Of a stretch of DNA of 64,000 bases, positions 25,512-34,574 are shown piece after piece. The notes under the pieces were generated by a model. The model was not told where the DNA came from. It saw only the letters and a program-made list of their open reading frames with translations, and ran no database searches. Origin of the DNA: Bdellovibrio sp. 22V (GTDB lineage: Bacteria > Bdellovibrionota > Bdellovibrionia > Bdellovibrionales > Bdellovibrionaceae); contig NZ_CP125854.1 in NCBI RefSeq assembly GCF_030169785.1, forward strand, positions 992,001-1,056,000, in the 5' to 3' direction. Numbering within the stretch: the stretch's first letter is position 1; each line of letters opens with the position of its first letter. The translations under genes were made by a program, and so were the position numbers.

Positions 25512-26111
25512 ATGTTTTCTGGAATCGTAGAATCAGTGATGCCCATTGTGAGTTCTGAGGAACTGCAAAACGCCTATCGTATTAAAATCAAAAAACCTAG
25601 TGAATTCAATGATATAAAACTTGGCGACAGCATTGCCTGTGATGGCGTTTGTTTGACGGTTGAAGCCTTCGATAACGAGCAAATGACCTTTGCTCTAGCG
25701 GCAGAGACAATCCAGGTTTTGAATTGGAATCCCCAGAGCTGGATCGGCAAACAAGTTAATCTTGAGAGATCCTTGCGTTTTGGCGACCGTATTCACGGAC
25801 ATTTGGTGACAGGTCACGTGGACAGTCTTGGGACGGTCATGCGGGCCGAGCTGGAAGGTGAGTCTTTCTTTCTCGACGTGAAAGTCAAAGACAGCATTCT
25901 TCCGTACGTGTGGAAAAAAGGCAGCATCACTTTAAACGGGGTGAGCCTTACGGTGAATGATCTTCGTGCCGATACAGTGTCGGTTTGTTTGATTCCTGAA
26001 ACTTTGAAGCGCACAAACTTGGGCGCTCTTAAAGTGGGAGCGTCGATCAATGTCGAGCCTGATTATATGGCTCGCGCTATTCAACGTTCTCTTGAAGTGA
26101 GGAAAGATTAA
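25512..26111 (+). CDS. ribE: Riboflavin synthase, alpha chain
   Basis: A 199-aa cytoplasmic enzyme that makes riboflavin from two molecules of 6,7-dimethyl-8-ribityllumazine. It has the two-fold lumazine-binding repeat: MFSGIVESV and CDGVCLTVEAF in the first half, GHLVTGHVDSLGTV and ITLNGVSLTVNDL in the second. ATG 25512 has GAGG 5 nt upstream and matches the universal MFxGIVE start; a longer frame upstream is not used. The stop overlaps the next start as TAATG, showing translational coupling. Called ribE here; some species name it ribC. Confidence 0.95.
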   Translation: MFSGIVESVMPIVSSEELQNAYRIKIKKPSEFNDIKLGDSIACDGVCLTVEAFDNEQMTFALAAETIQVLNWNPQSWIGKQVNLERSLRFGDRIHGHLVTGHVDSLGTVMRAELEGESFFLDVKVKDSILPYVWKKGSITLNGVSLTVNDLRADTVSVCLIPETLKRTNLGALKVGASINVEPDYMARAIQRSLEVRKD

Positions 26112-27241
26112 TGTCCTTCAATACAATTCCTGAAATTATTGACGATATCCGCGCAGGGAAAATGGTCATCCTCGTTGATGATGAAGATCGTGAGAACGAA
26201 GGTGATTTGATCCTCGCGACAGATCACGTAACAACTCAAGCAATTAATTTTATGATCACAGAGGCGCGCGGTTTGGTGTGCTTGACTGTGACAGCTCAGC
26301 AGATCGAACGTCTGCAATTGCCGTTGATGGTTCGTGACGAAATGAACTTCGCTCCGAACAAGACAGCGTTCACAGTGAGCATCGAAGCTGCTGAAGGAAT
26401 CTCGACAGGGATTTCCGCAGCCGATCGTGCGCACACTTTGAGAGTCGCTGCCAACCCGCATGCAAAACCTTCTGATATCCACATGCCGGGACATATTTTC
26501 CCGATTCGCGCGCAACAAGGCGGTGTTCTCAAGCGTGCGGGGCATACTGAGGCGAGCGTGGATTTAGCGCGTCTTGCCGGTTTGAATCCTGCCGCTGTTA
26601 TTTGTGAAGTGATGAATCCTGACGGCACTATGGCTCGTGTCGGCGACCTCAAAGAGTTCGCGAAGAAGCATGGCCTCAAAATTGGTACGATCGTGGATTT
26701 GATCGCCTACCGTTTGGCGAATGAAACTTTGGTGGAAGAGTTGGGTGGTTTCGATCTTCCGGCTTCTTTCGGCGAAAATATGAAAGCGCGTGTTTTCCGC
26801 AGCACTGTTGATGGCCTTGAACATTTGGTGATTCAAAAAGGCGAAGTCCATCCAGAGTCTGAAACTTTGGTGCGTGTTCACGTCGACAACTTCACTCGCG
26901 ACTTCATGGCGGTTTTGCAAAGAGGCGCCTCGACAGTTGTTGAAAGCCTGAAACTGATCAACGAAGAAAAATCCGGCGTTTTTGTTTTGCTGCGTGGGAA
27001 CAACCGCACTCAAGGTCTTGTGCAAGAACTGCAAGTTCTTGTCGGCATGGGGGATGTTCGTCCAGCTACGCCATTGATGGACGAAAGAGATTACGGTATC
27101 GGCGCGCAGATCTTGCGTGAAATCGGCGCTCATAAGATTCGTCTTCTTACAAACAAACCAGAGAAAAAAGTAGGCCTCAAAGCCTTCGGAATTGAAATCG
27201 TAGAAATCGTCGCTATCGAAAATATAAAGGGGCAGAAATAA
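26111..27241 (+). CDS. ribB: DHBP synthase fused to degenerate GTP cyclohydrolase II domain (RibBX type)
   Basis: A 376-aa fusion. Residues 1-200 are 3,4-dihydroxy-2-butanone 4-phosphate synthase, with the metal and substrate motif DDEDRENEGDL and GHTEASVDLARLAGL. Residues about 205-376 align with GTP cyclohydrolase II by GAQILREIGAHKIRLLTN, but the zinc site is gone: where active enzymes have a Cys and then CDC in the HSECLTGD...RCDCG stretch, this reads HVDNFTRD...LQRGAS. The RQEGRGIGL loop is RGNNRTQGL. The second domain should therefore not hydrolyse GTP. Such RibB fusions with a dead RibA domain are known as RibBX in Proteobacteria. The true RibA must be elsewhere. Overlaps ribH by TAATG. 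Confidence 0.93.
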   Translation: MSFNTIPEIIDDIRAGKMVILVDDEDRENEGDLILATDHVTTQAINFMITEARGLVCLTVTAQQIERLQLPLMVRDEMNFAPNKTAFTVSIEAAEGISTGISAADRAHTLRVAANPHAKPSDIHMPGHIFPIRAQQGGVLKRAGHTEASVDLARLAGLNPAAVICEVMNPDGTMARVGDLKEFAKKHGLKIGTIVDLIAYRLANETLVEELGGFDLPASFGENMKARVFRSTVDGLEHLVIQKGEVHPESETLVRVHVDNFTRDFMAVLQRGASTVVESLKLINEEKSGVFVLLRGNNRTQGLVQELQVLVGMGDVRPATPLMDERDYGIGAQILREIGAHKIRLLTNKPEKKVGLKAFGIEIVEIVAIENIKGQK

Positions 27242-27777
27242 TGAGTATCAAAGTTGGTGTTGTCACAGCTCGTTTTAACAACGAAATCACAGAAAAATTA
27301 GAAGAAGGCGCGATCAGCTATCTAGAGTCTTGCGATGGCGTAGAGATTTTCGCGGCTCTTGTTCCGGGTGCAGTCGAGCTTCCTTTGGCATGTCAGGCGT
27401 TCCTCGACGCTGGTTGTGACGGTGTGGTGGCCTTGGGTGCTGTGATCCGTGGTGAAACTTCTCACTATGACTACGTTTGCAACTCTGTGACCGACGGTAT
27501 CACTCGTTTGATGCTTGATTATAAAAAACCGGTCGGGTTTGGCGTCCTGACGACAGAAAACGAAGAGCAAGCTCTTGATAGAGCCGGTGGTAAGCACGGT
27601 AACAAGGGTGCGGAAGCGGCCCAAGTCGTGATGGAAATGATCGGTTTGACTCAAGAGATTCCTGCGGCTTTGAAAACCGCTGCGATTATGGCCAAGGGCC
27701 AGTCGACGAAGTCCGCGAAGAGCACTTCCAAAACCGCTGCTAAAGCGTCAAAAAAGAAGAAAAAAGCTAGAAAGTAG
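27241..27777 (+). CDS. ribH: 6,7-dimethyl-8-ribityllumazine synthase
   Basis: A 178-aa enzyme that joins DHBP with the pyrimidine intermediate to give lumazine; it normally assembles as a pentamer or a 60-mer shell. Family motifs are clear: VTARFNNEIT, VPGAVELPLACQ, GAVIRGETSHYDYVC, GFGVLTTENEEQAL. The last ~28 residues are a Lys/Ser/Ala tail (ending SKKKKKARK) not found in typical members of about 155 aa. It is the third gene of the rib operon; no ribD is present. Confidence 0.95.
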   Translation: MSIKVGVVTARFNNEITEKLEEGAISYLESCDGVEIFAALVPGAVELPLACQAFLDAGCDGVVALGAVIRGETSHYDYVCNSVTDGITRLMLDYKKPVGFGVLTTENEEQALDRAGGKHGNKGAEAAQVVMEMIGLTQEIPAALKTAAIMAKGQSTKSAKSTSKTAAKASKKKKKARK

Positions 27778-27805
27778 TCTCTATAGAACCTAGCATGTAG
27801 AGGTG

Positions 27806-30010
27806 ATGGAAAATACACCTGTAAATGACGAGTTCTTGCCTCCTGGTCCTCAGGAATTTAGAAAACGACGCCGCGAGATCCTCTTGGTCCTTGTGGTGTC
27901 GTTTTTGTTTGGTCTTCTAACTTGGTTTGAGATTCGTCTCTTCGCCACAAGCCAACAGCTTCCCTTTGTTCACAGTATTTTCTTCTTCGGTTTGGTGAAC
28001 TTCAACATCATCTTGTTGCTGTTGCTGCTCTTTATGATTTTCCGAAACGTCGTGAAGGTGTTCGTCGAAAGACAGGGGAAGATCTTCGGCAGCAGTCTGA
28101 AAGCAAAGTTGATTGCCGCATTCGTGGCGTTCAGTTTTGTTCCGACCGTGTTGATGTTTATCATCTCGGTCTTTTATATCAATTCGAGTTTCGATAAGTG
28201 GTTTAGTGCAAAGATGGCGGGCGTTTTAAAAAGCTCCATTGAAGTGACGAACGCTTATTATTTTAATGCGAAGAAAAAGAACTATCACTTTGCACATCAG
28301 ATCGCGGATTCCATTCGTCCTTTGCGTTCGCAAAACGATGTCAAGAATCGCATCGAAAAGCTGCGCAAAGATTTCAGCTTAGATGCCGTGGAATACTATC
28401 CTTCTCTGTTTGGAAAAAGACAGGTTGTGACGGCCGAGGACGACAATGTTCCGACAGTGCCGGCGGTTTCGCTCGAGTTCTTGCAAAAAGGTATTAAGCT
28501 GCAAGCCGAAGCCAGCATCATCCATCAATTCGGTGACGGAAACTTGGTGCGAGTGATTGTGCCTGTACAAGAAGGTGCTGAAAAAGGCGCGGTGGTGGTT
28601 TCAAGCTTCTTGCCTCTTTCATTGATTTCAAAGATGAACGACATCTCGACAGCTTACGACGAGTTCCGCGATATCAATCCGCTCGAATATCCTTTGAAGT
28701 CGATTTATCTCTACATCCTCGTTTTGATGACCTTCGTGATCCTATTGGCGGCGACATGGTTTGGCTTCTATCTGGCCAAACAGCTGTCCATCCCGTTGGT
28801 GCAATTGGGCCGGGCCACACGCCGGGTTGCGGGTGGGGATTACACGCCGTTAGAAGTGCGCTCCGGATCGGAAGAGATCAACGATCTTATTGCGAGCTTC
28901 AACTCTATGACGATCACTTTGGAGCGAACGCTTGAAGAACTCGATCAGCACGCGCGTTACACAGACACCGTGTTGAGAAACGTGAGTGCGGGCGTGATTT
29001 CGGTGGACGAACTGGGTTTCGTGACGACGATCAATCGCCATGCCGCTCAGTTGCTGAAAATCGAGCCTGAAAAATTCATTGGCAAATCCGTGCGCGATCT
29101 TCTGACGTTAGAGTACTTCCGTACTTTCGCGGAATTACAGAAAACCATGGTGGATCATAAAATCGAAAGTATCCAAAAAGAACTTCGTCTGAATGTGCAA
29201 GGGGAGGCGATTCCTCTTTTGATGACGCTTTCTATGCTGAAAGATGAGAAGGGCCAAGAGATCGGGAAGATTCTTGTGTTCGACGACATGACTCCGATTG
29301 TGAACGCGCAGAGAGCGGCCGCCTGGACGGAAGTGGCTCGTCGTATCGCGCATGAAATTAAGAACCCGTTAACTCCAATCAAACTTTCCGCAGAACGTTT
29401 GCAAAGAAAGTTCGGAACTTCCATCACGGACCCTGCGTTCAGTGAATGCACGACGATGATCGTGAAACAAGTGGACGGTTTGAAAAATCTTGTGAACGAG
29501 TTTAGTAACTTTGCGCGTTTGCCTCAGGCTCGGCCTGTGGTGGCGAACTTGAACAGCGTGGTGGAAGAATCATTGGGACTTTATCGCCAGGCTCATCCGC
29601 AGATCCGCTTTGAATTTAATAAGGATGGGGAGCTTCCCGATTTCAAATTTGACCCCGATCAGATCAAGCGGGTCCTTGTGAATTTGGTCGATAACTCTGT
29701 TTCCGCTGTTGCAAAAGAGCCACAGGCCACAGTTCAGGTTATGACTCGATACGATAAAGACATTAAAACGGTGCGTTTGACGGTGGCGGATAACGGGGAA
29801 GGTATTCCTGCGGCAGATCGAAGTCGCATTTTTGAGCCATACTACTCTACAAAAGAAGGCGGAACTGGGTTAGGTTTAGCCATTGTGAAAAGAATCATTG
29901 AAGATCACAATGGTTTTATTCGCGCGACTGCTAACGAGCCCCGCGGGGTGAAGATGGTGATCGAAATGCCTGTCAACGAAGTTGGGGCATGGAAGCCATC
30001 TGGAGAGTAA
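27806..30010 (+). CDS. NtrY-like sensor histidine kinase
   Basis: A 734-aa inner-membrane kinase. Order: three hydrophobic segments in the first ~120 residues, a periplasmic or linker domain to about 295, another TM (about 298-320), HAMP (SIPLVQLGRATRRVAGGDYT), a PAS domain (VLRNVSAGVISVDELGFV), a phospho-acceptor His in ARRIAHEIKNPLTPIKLSAE, and an ATP-binding domain (NLVDNSVSAV, DNGEGI, GGTGLGLAIVKRI). Architecture and the HEIKNPLTPIKLSAERLQRK box fit NtrY. AGAGG is very close to the start; GTG 27803 is an alternative. It is followed by its regulator, overlapping frames only if the longer regulator start is used. Confidence 0.9.
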   Translation: MENTPVNDEFLPPGPQEFRKRRREILLVLVVSFLFGLLTWFEIRLFATSQQLPFVHSIFFFGLVNFNIILLLLLLFMIFRNVVKVFVERQGKIFGSSLKAKLIAAFVAFSFVPTVLMFIISVFYINSSFDKWFSAKMAGVLKSSIEVTNAYYFNAKKKNYHFAHQIADSIRPLRSQNDVKNRIEKLRKDFSLDAVEYYPSLFGKRQVVTAEDDNVPTVPAVSLEFLQKGIKLQAEASIIHQFGDGNLVRVIVPVQEGAEKGAVVVSSFLPLSLISKMNDISTAYDEFRDINPLEYPLKSIYLYILVLMTFVILLAATWFGFYLAKQLSIPLVQLGRATRRVAGGDYTPLEVRSGSEEINDLIASFNSMTITLERTLEELDQHARYTDTVLRNVSAGVISVDELGFVTTINRHAAQLLKIEPEKFIGKSVRDLLTLEYFRTFAELQKTMVDHKIESIQKELRLNVQGEAIPLLMTLSMLKDEKGQEIGKILVFDDMTPIVNAQRAAAWTEVARRIAHEIKNPLTPIKLSAERLQRKFGTSITDPAFSECTTMIVKQVDGLKNLVNEFSNFARLPQARPVVANLNSVVEESLGLYRQAHPQIRFEFNKDGELPDFKFDPDQIKRVLVNLVDNSVSAVAKEPQATVQVMTRYDKDIKTVRLTVADNGEGIPAADRSRIFEPYYSTKEGGTGLGLAIVKRIIEDHNGFIRATANEPRGVKMVIEMPVNEVGAWKPSGE

Positions 30011-30026
30011 GAAAGAAGGTTCCGTC

Positions 30027-31403
30027 ATGACGGCACTCACAACAAAAATTTTAATTATCGACGACGAAGCTCCGATTCGGGATGTGCTTTCGGCTTCTTT
30101 GCAAGACGAAGGCTATCAGATTTCTTTGGCCCACGACGGAGAGTCGGGTTTGCAAGCGCTTCGCGATTTTCAACCTGACATTGTCTTCCTCGATATTTGG
30201 ATGCCGGGCAAATATGACGGTATCGAAGTTTTGACGATGGCTCGCAAAGAATTCCCGCACGTCGAGTTCGTGATGATCTCAGGTCACGGCACGATTGAGA
30301 CAGCGGTGAAAGCCACGAAGCTAGGCGCTTGGGACTTCATTGAAAAACCATTGTCGATGGATAAGATCCTTATCGTGATTTCAAACATCTTAAGCTACCA
30401 ACAACAAAAAGAAGAAAAAGTTCTTTTGTTGAATAAGCTTCGTAAATCAATCGCATTGATCGGTGAAGCACCATCGATTGTGACGACGAAACAAATTATC
30501 GCGCGTGTGGCGCCGACAAACTCTTGGGTTTTGATTCAAGGTGAAGCGGGCACAGGCAAAGAGCTTGTCGCACAGAACATTCACTACATGAGTGCACGTG
30601 CCAGCCGTCCGTTTGTGGAAATCAATTGCGGCGGTATTCCTGAAGATCTTCTCGAATCAGAAATTTTCGGTATCGAAAAAGGCGCGATGCCGGGTGTGGA
30701 CCGTCCTAAAAAAGGAAAGTTGGATCTGGCTCAAGGCGGAACTTTGTATATCGCCGAGATCTGTGAAATGAACATGGCGGTCCAGGCAAAACTTTTGAAT
30801 TACTTGGATGCCAAAAAATATTCGCGCGTGGGCGGCAACGAACAGATCGAAAATGACGTGCGCGTGATTGCGGCTTCTTCCCGTGAACTTGAAAAAGAAG
30901 TTAAAGAAGGCCGTTTCCGCGAAGATCTTTATTATCGCCTCAATGTGATTCCTTTCCGTGTGCCGGCGTTACGTGAACACATGGAAGACATCCCGGTGCT
31001 GGTTTCCTATTTCTCTGACAACGTCGCTCGTGAAAGCGGTTACCCTAAAAAGGTTTTCTCTGAAAAAGCGATCGAGAAAATGGTTTCTTACCTCTGGCCG
31101 GGGAACGTGAGAGAACTTAAAAACTTCATCGAGCGCGTGTATATTTTAACTCCGAGCGATTTCGTTGACGTGCATGACTTGCGCTTTGCAGGTTTGATCG
31201 ACAAAGACGACGAAAAAGCGGTCGAGATGCAAGACCTTTCGACATTCCGAGAGGCCCGCGCTCAATTTGAAAAAGAATATCTTCTGCGAAAAATTTCCGA
31301 GAACAACGGAAACATCAGCAGAACCGCCGAAGTCATTGGTTTGGAAAGAAGTTACCTTCACAGAAAAATCAAAGCCTACGGCATCGACACGAAAGACAAC
31401 TAG
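30027..31403 (+). CDS. NtrX-like response regulator with altered sigma-54 ATPase
   Basis: A 458-aa protein: receiver domain (LIIDDEAPIRD; phospho-Asp in IVFLDIWMPG; Lys in DFIEKPLS), AAA+ domain (Walker A GEAGTGKE) and a C-terminal Fis-type HTH (NISRTAEVIGLERSYLHRKI). Key positions differ from active sigma-54 activators: the GAFTGA loop reads GAMPGV, the Walker B Asp is Ala (TLYIAEICEM for TLFLDEIGEM), and the sensor I Asn is Ser (AASSREL). The GRFREDLYYRL arginine box is kept. It may therefore act as a DNA-binding regulator without remodelling sigma-54. ATG 30027 has AAGAAGG 7 nt upstream. It follows the NtrY-like kinase, its probable partner. Confidence 0.88.
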   Translation: MTALTTKILIIDDEAPIRDVLSASLQDEGYQISLAHDGESGLQALRDFQPDIVFLDIWMPGKYDGIEVLTMARKEFPHVEFVMISGHGTIETAVKATKLGAWDFIEKPLSMDKILIVISNILSYQQQKEEKVLLLNKLRKSIALIGEAPSIVTTKQIIARVAPTNSWVLIQGEAGTGKELVAQNIHYMSARASRPFVEINCGGIPEDLLESEIFGIEKGAMPGVDRPKKGKLDLAQGGTLYIAEICEMNMAVQAKLLNYLDAKKYSRVGGNEQIENDVRVIAASSRELEKEVKEGRFREDLYYRLNVIPFRVPALREHMEDIPVLVSYFSDNVARESGYPKKVFSEKAIEKMVSYLWPGNVRELKNFIERVYILTPSDFVDVHDLRFAGLIDKDDEKAVEMQDLSTFREARAQFEKEYLLRKISENNGNISRTAEVIGLERSYLHRKIKAYGIDTKDN

Positions 31404-31450
31404 GGAAAAAGGTACCAGGTTCCCTTTTCCCATGAGAAAGAGATTAGAAG

Positions 31451-32950
31451 ATGGCAGATACAGCAATTGTTCCAACACGCGCCCAGAACTACCCTGAGTG
31501 GTACCAACAAGTTATTGTCGCCGCTGACATGGCAGAGAATTCGCCTGTTCGTGGTTGTATGGTTATTAAACCCTGGGGTTACGCCGTTTGGGAAAACATG
31601 CAGGCGGTTTTAGATCGCATGTTCAAAGATACGGGCCACGTGAATGCCTACTTCCCTTTGTTGATTCCTTTAAGCTTCCTGGAAAAAGAAGCCGCTCACG
31701 TCGAAGGCTTCGCGAAGGAGTGCGCGGTTGTTACACATCACCGTCTTAAAGGCGACGGCAATGGCAAGCTAGTACCAGATGGCGAGTTGGAAGAGCCGCT
31801 CATCATTCGTCCAACGAGTGAAACAATCATCGGCCACCAGTTCGCGAAATGGGTGAAGTCTTACCGTGACCTGCCAATCTTGGTGAACCAATGGTGTAAC
31901 GTGATGAGATGGGAAATGCGTACGCGCATGTTCCTAAGAACGGCGGAATTCCTTTGGCAAGAAGGCCATACAGTGCACGCGACGGCGAAAGAAGCTGAGC
32001 AGGAAACTTTGCAGATGTTGGATGTTTACGCTGACTTTGCAGAAAAGTACATGGCGATGCCTGTAATCAAAGGGATGAAAACACCGGATGAAAGATTCCC
32101 GGGCGCGGTAGACACTTATACGATTGAAGCGTTGATGCAAGACCGTAAGGCTTTGCAGGCGGGAACGTCGCACTTTCTTGGTCAGAACTTTGCGAAAGCC
32201 TCAGAAATCAAATATCTCAGTGCGGAAGGCAAAGAAGAGTTTGCTTGGACAACATCGTGGGGTGTCTCCACACGTCTTATCGGCGGCTTGATCATGACCC
32301 ACAGTGATGACAACGGTTTTGTGGCTCCGCCAAGAATTGCTCCGTTGCACGTCGTGATTATCCCGATCTATCGCAACGACGAGGAAAAAGCGCAAGTTCT
32401 TGAGTACGTTCAAGGCTTGGCGAAAGATTTGAAACAACAAAATTACGCGGGCGGCTCTGTTCGTGTGAAAATCGACGACCGTGATATGCGTGGTGGTGAA
32501 AAAGCATGGCAGTACATCAAGCAAGGTGTGCCTGTGCGTGTGGAAGTCGGTCCTCGTGATATGGCGAAAGGTGAAGTGTTTGTCGGTCGTCGCGATCGTG
32601 GTCCCAAAGACAAGGCATCGCAAACGAAAACGGCTTTTGTTGAAGGAATCGCAAATCTTCTACAAGAAATTCAAGACGGTCTTTTCGAAAGAGCGAAAAA
32701 GTTCCGCGATGAACACATCAAACGCATCACGAACTTGCAGGACTTTGAAAAGTTCTTCGCCGGCGATGAAACGACGGCTCCTGGTTTTGCTATGGTGCCT
32801 TGGTGTGAAGAAGGTATGGGACATGAGTTGTTGGCAAAGCTGAAAGTCACTCCTCGTTGTGCGCCTCTTCAACAAGACGCGGTTCAGGGAAATTGTATTT
32901 TCTCTGGCAAACCAGCGACGAAATGGGTTTTGTTCGCTAAATCTTACTAG
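31451..32950 (+). CDS. proS: Prolyl-tRNA synthetase, archaeal/eukaryotic type
   Basis: A 499-aa class II synthetase charging tRNA-Pro. It has the archaeal-type layout: NYPEWYQQVI, SPVRGCMVIKPWGYAVWENM, IRPTSETIIGHQFAKWVKSY (motif 2 region), FLRTAEFLWQEGHT, anticodon-binding domain, and a C-terminal extension ending in the conserved Tyr (KWVLFAKSY). The inserted editing domain of standard bacterial ProRS (about 570 aa) is absent. The ribosome site is weak (AGAAG next to the start). This type occurs in scattered bacteria, thought to be by old transfer. Confidence 0.95.
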   Translation: MADTAIVPTRAQNYPEWYQQVIVAADMAENSPVRGCMVIKPWGYAVWENMQAVLDRMFKDTGHVNAYFPLLIPLSFLEKEAAHVEGFAKECAVVTHHRLKGDGNGKLVPDGELEEPLIIRPTSETIIGHQFAKWVKSYRDLPILVNQWCNVMRWEMRTRMFLRTAEFLWQEGHTVHATAKEAEQETLQMLDVYADFAEKYMAMPVIKGMKTPDERFPGAVDTYTIEALMQDRKALQAGTSHFLGQNFAKASEIKYLSAEGKEEFAWTTSWGVSTRLIGGLIMTHSDDNGFVAPPRIAPLHVVIIPIYRNDEEKAQVLEYVQGLAKDLKQQNYAGGSVRVKIDDRDMRGGEKAWQYIKQGVPVRVEVGPRDMAKGEVFVGRRDRGPKDKASQTKTAFVEGIANLLQEIQDGLFERAKKFRDEHIKRITNLQDFEKFFAGDETTAPGFAMVPWCEEGMGHELLAKLKVTPRCAPLQQDAVQGNCIFSGKPATKWVLFAKSY

Positions 32951-32960
32951 GATGTGACCG

Positions 32961-33737
32961 ATGCAACAGGAGTTTCTCTATAGCGTTCCTCTGTGGCTTA
33001 TCGCGATTGTATTGATAGGTCTTTTTGTGGGATCGGCGTGGGGTGCTCACTGGTGGGGTCGCATCTCCCGAAAAAAACCAAATGCGTCGGCAGAAGCGGT
33101 GACGGAAATTCTGCCGACAAGTATTTTAGGTCTGTTGGCTCTTCTTCTGGGTTTCACATTTTCGATGGCGATCAATCGCTACGAAGATCGCAAGTCACTC
33201 GTTATGAAAGAGGCGAATGCTCTGGGGACGACTTATTTGCGCACGCAAATGCTGGCGCCGGAACAAGGACGACCTTTGCGAGAACTTTTAAAACAGTACA
33301 CCCAGCATCGCTTGGTCTTTTTTGACGTCATGAAAGATGCTCAGAAGGTGACCACCTTTAATTCACACTCCCAGGATCTTCTGAGCCAAATGTGGCAGCT
33401 GGCCGTGACTGTCACACAAAAAGACAAGTCACCGATTGCGGGGCTGTTCGTAAGCTCATTAAATGATGTCATTGATTTGGATACAGAAAGAGTCTTCGCT
33501 TCGAAAAATCACGTTCCTGAAATCGTGTACTATATCATTATTCTGATTACTCTGTTGGGTCTCACGACGTTGAGTTTTGTCATAGGTTATAAAGGGCAAA
33601 GAAATTCGGCGTCCTTATTTCTCGCAGTACTTTTTGCCTTCGTTATTATCATGATTCAAGATTTAGATCGCCCGGGCCGAGGGCTCATTCAAGTGGGCGA
33701 ACAAAGTCTCATCGATCTGTCTAAAAGCATGAACTAA
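32961..33737 (+). CDS. DUF4239 (bestrophin-like) membrane protein
   Basis: A 258-aa membrane protein. N-terminal TM (LWLIAIVLIGLFVGSAWGAH), second TM with the family block LGLLALLLGFTFSMAINRYE, then MKEANALGTTYLRTQML, a cytoplasmic or periplasmic helical part, and two TMs near the C terminus (VYYIIILITLLGLTTLSFVI; SLFLAVLFAFVIIMIQDLD). This is the DUF4239 pattern, described as bestrophin-like. It starts 10 nt after proS, so it is likely co-transcribed though unrelated in function. Biochemical role unknown. Confidence 0.82.
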   Translation: MQQEFLYSVPLWLIAIVLIGLFVGSAWGAHWWGRISRKKPNASAEAVTEILPTSILGLLALLLGFTFSMAINRYEDRKSLVMKEANALGTTYLRTQMLAPEQGRPLRELLKQYTQHRLVFFDVMKDAQKVTTFNSHSQDLLSQMWQLAVTVTQKDKSPIAGLFVSSLNDVIDLDTERVFASKNHVPEIVYYIIILITLLGLTTLSFVIGYKGQRNSASLFLAVLFAFVIIMIQDLDRPGRGLIQVGEQSLIDLSKSMN

Positions 33738-33844
33738 GCCCCTTACATCCCTTTCGAATCTCTCTATAGTGGTTAGGATTTTTTAAGTTCATTCATCACT
33801 TGAATGCATTTTATAATTTAATCACCGATGAGAAGGGGGCTCTC

Positions 33845-34543
33845 ATGAAAAAAATAGTTCTGTCCTTTGTTCTTTTCGTATCATTTCTTTCATCCGCTTA
33901 TGCAACTGAGGGCGAATACACGCCCATGGATGATATTATGGCGCCTGATGAAATCGCCGAGGAATTGGGCTTACCAAGAACCGAGGCGGACGATATCAGC
34001 GTTCTTAACGTGGAAGACGTCGCCAATACCGAAGCGGTAGACCTTTTACGTTCTTTTCCAATTGTGATTATTATCAATAAAAAAGCCCGGGGCCCTGGAT
34101 CCCAAAGAATGCGGGTTTATCAAAATGGATATCTGACACATGAGTGGGCGGTTTCGACAGGACGTGAAAGATGGGAGCGTGCGCGCAGTGGGCGTACATA
34201 CTTTTCCGTTACCCCTGTCGGATACTTCTATCCGCGCGAGTTAGTGCGCGATCACTGGTCGCATACATGGCAAACATCAATGGAGTACAGTGTGTTTTTT
34301 AACGGCGGAATTGCTACGCATGCAACAACACCCAGCCACTATAAAGAGCTAGGTTCCCGCGCTTCGGGGGGCTGTGTTCGATTGCAAAAAGAGCACGCGC
34401 AGTATTTATACACGCGTATCAAAGAAGAGGGACGAGGCCTTGTGCCACTTGTAAAACGCAACGGAATGATTTCACGGGACCGTTACGGACGCGCGATGCG
34501 CGCTGTGAAATGGCGAACCTTGATTGTCGTAGAAGACAGATAA
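33845..34543 (+). CDS. Exported L,D-transpeptidase (YkuD domain)
   Basis: A 232-aa protein with signal peptide MKKIVLSFVLFVSFLSSAYA. ATG 33845 has AGGGGG upstream and is chosen over an earlier frame start. The catalytic domain (about 70-230) carries His159 in GGIATHA and the nucleophile motif SGGCVR (Ser174, Cys177, Arg179), the YkuD signature. These periplasmic enzymes make 3-3 peptidoglycan cross-links or attach proteins to the wall. Bdellovibrio is known to use many L,D-transpeptidases, some to strengthen the prey wall; whether this one works on self or prey wall cannot be told. Confidence 0.92.
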   Translation: MKKIVLSFVLFVSFLSSAYATEGEYTPMDDIMAPDEIAEELGLPRTEADDISVLNVEDVANTEAVDLLRSFPIVIIINKKARGPGSQRMRVYQNGYLTHEWAVSTGRERWERARSGRTYFSVTPVGYFYPRELVRDHWSHTWQTSMEYSVFFNGGIATHATTPSHYKELGSRASGGCVRLQKEHAQYLYTRIKEEGRGLVPLVKRNGMISRDRYGRAMRAVKWRTLIVVEDR

Positions 34544-34544
34544 G

Positions 34545-34573
34545 AAAAAGGGAAGGGAAACCTTCCTTTTTTT
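34545..34573. terminator. Bidirectional Rho-independent terminator
   Basis: A-rich run, stem GGAAGG-gaaa-CCTTCC, then seven T. It ends the transpeptidase gene and, read on the other strand, the convergent gene at 34575. Confidence 0.8.
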
Positions 34574-34574
34574 A

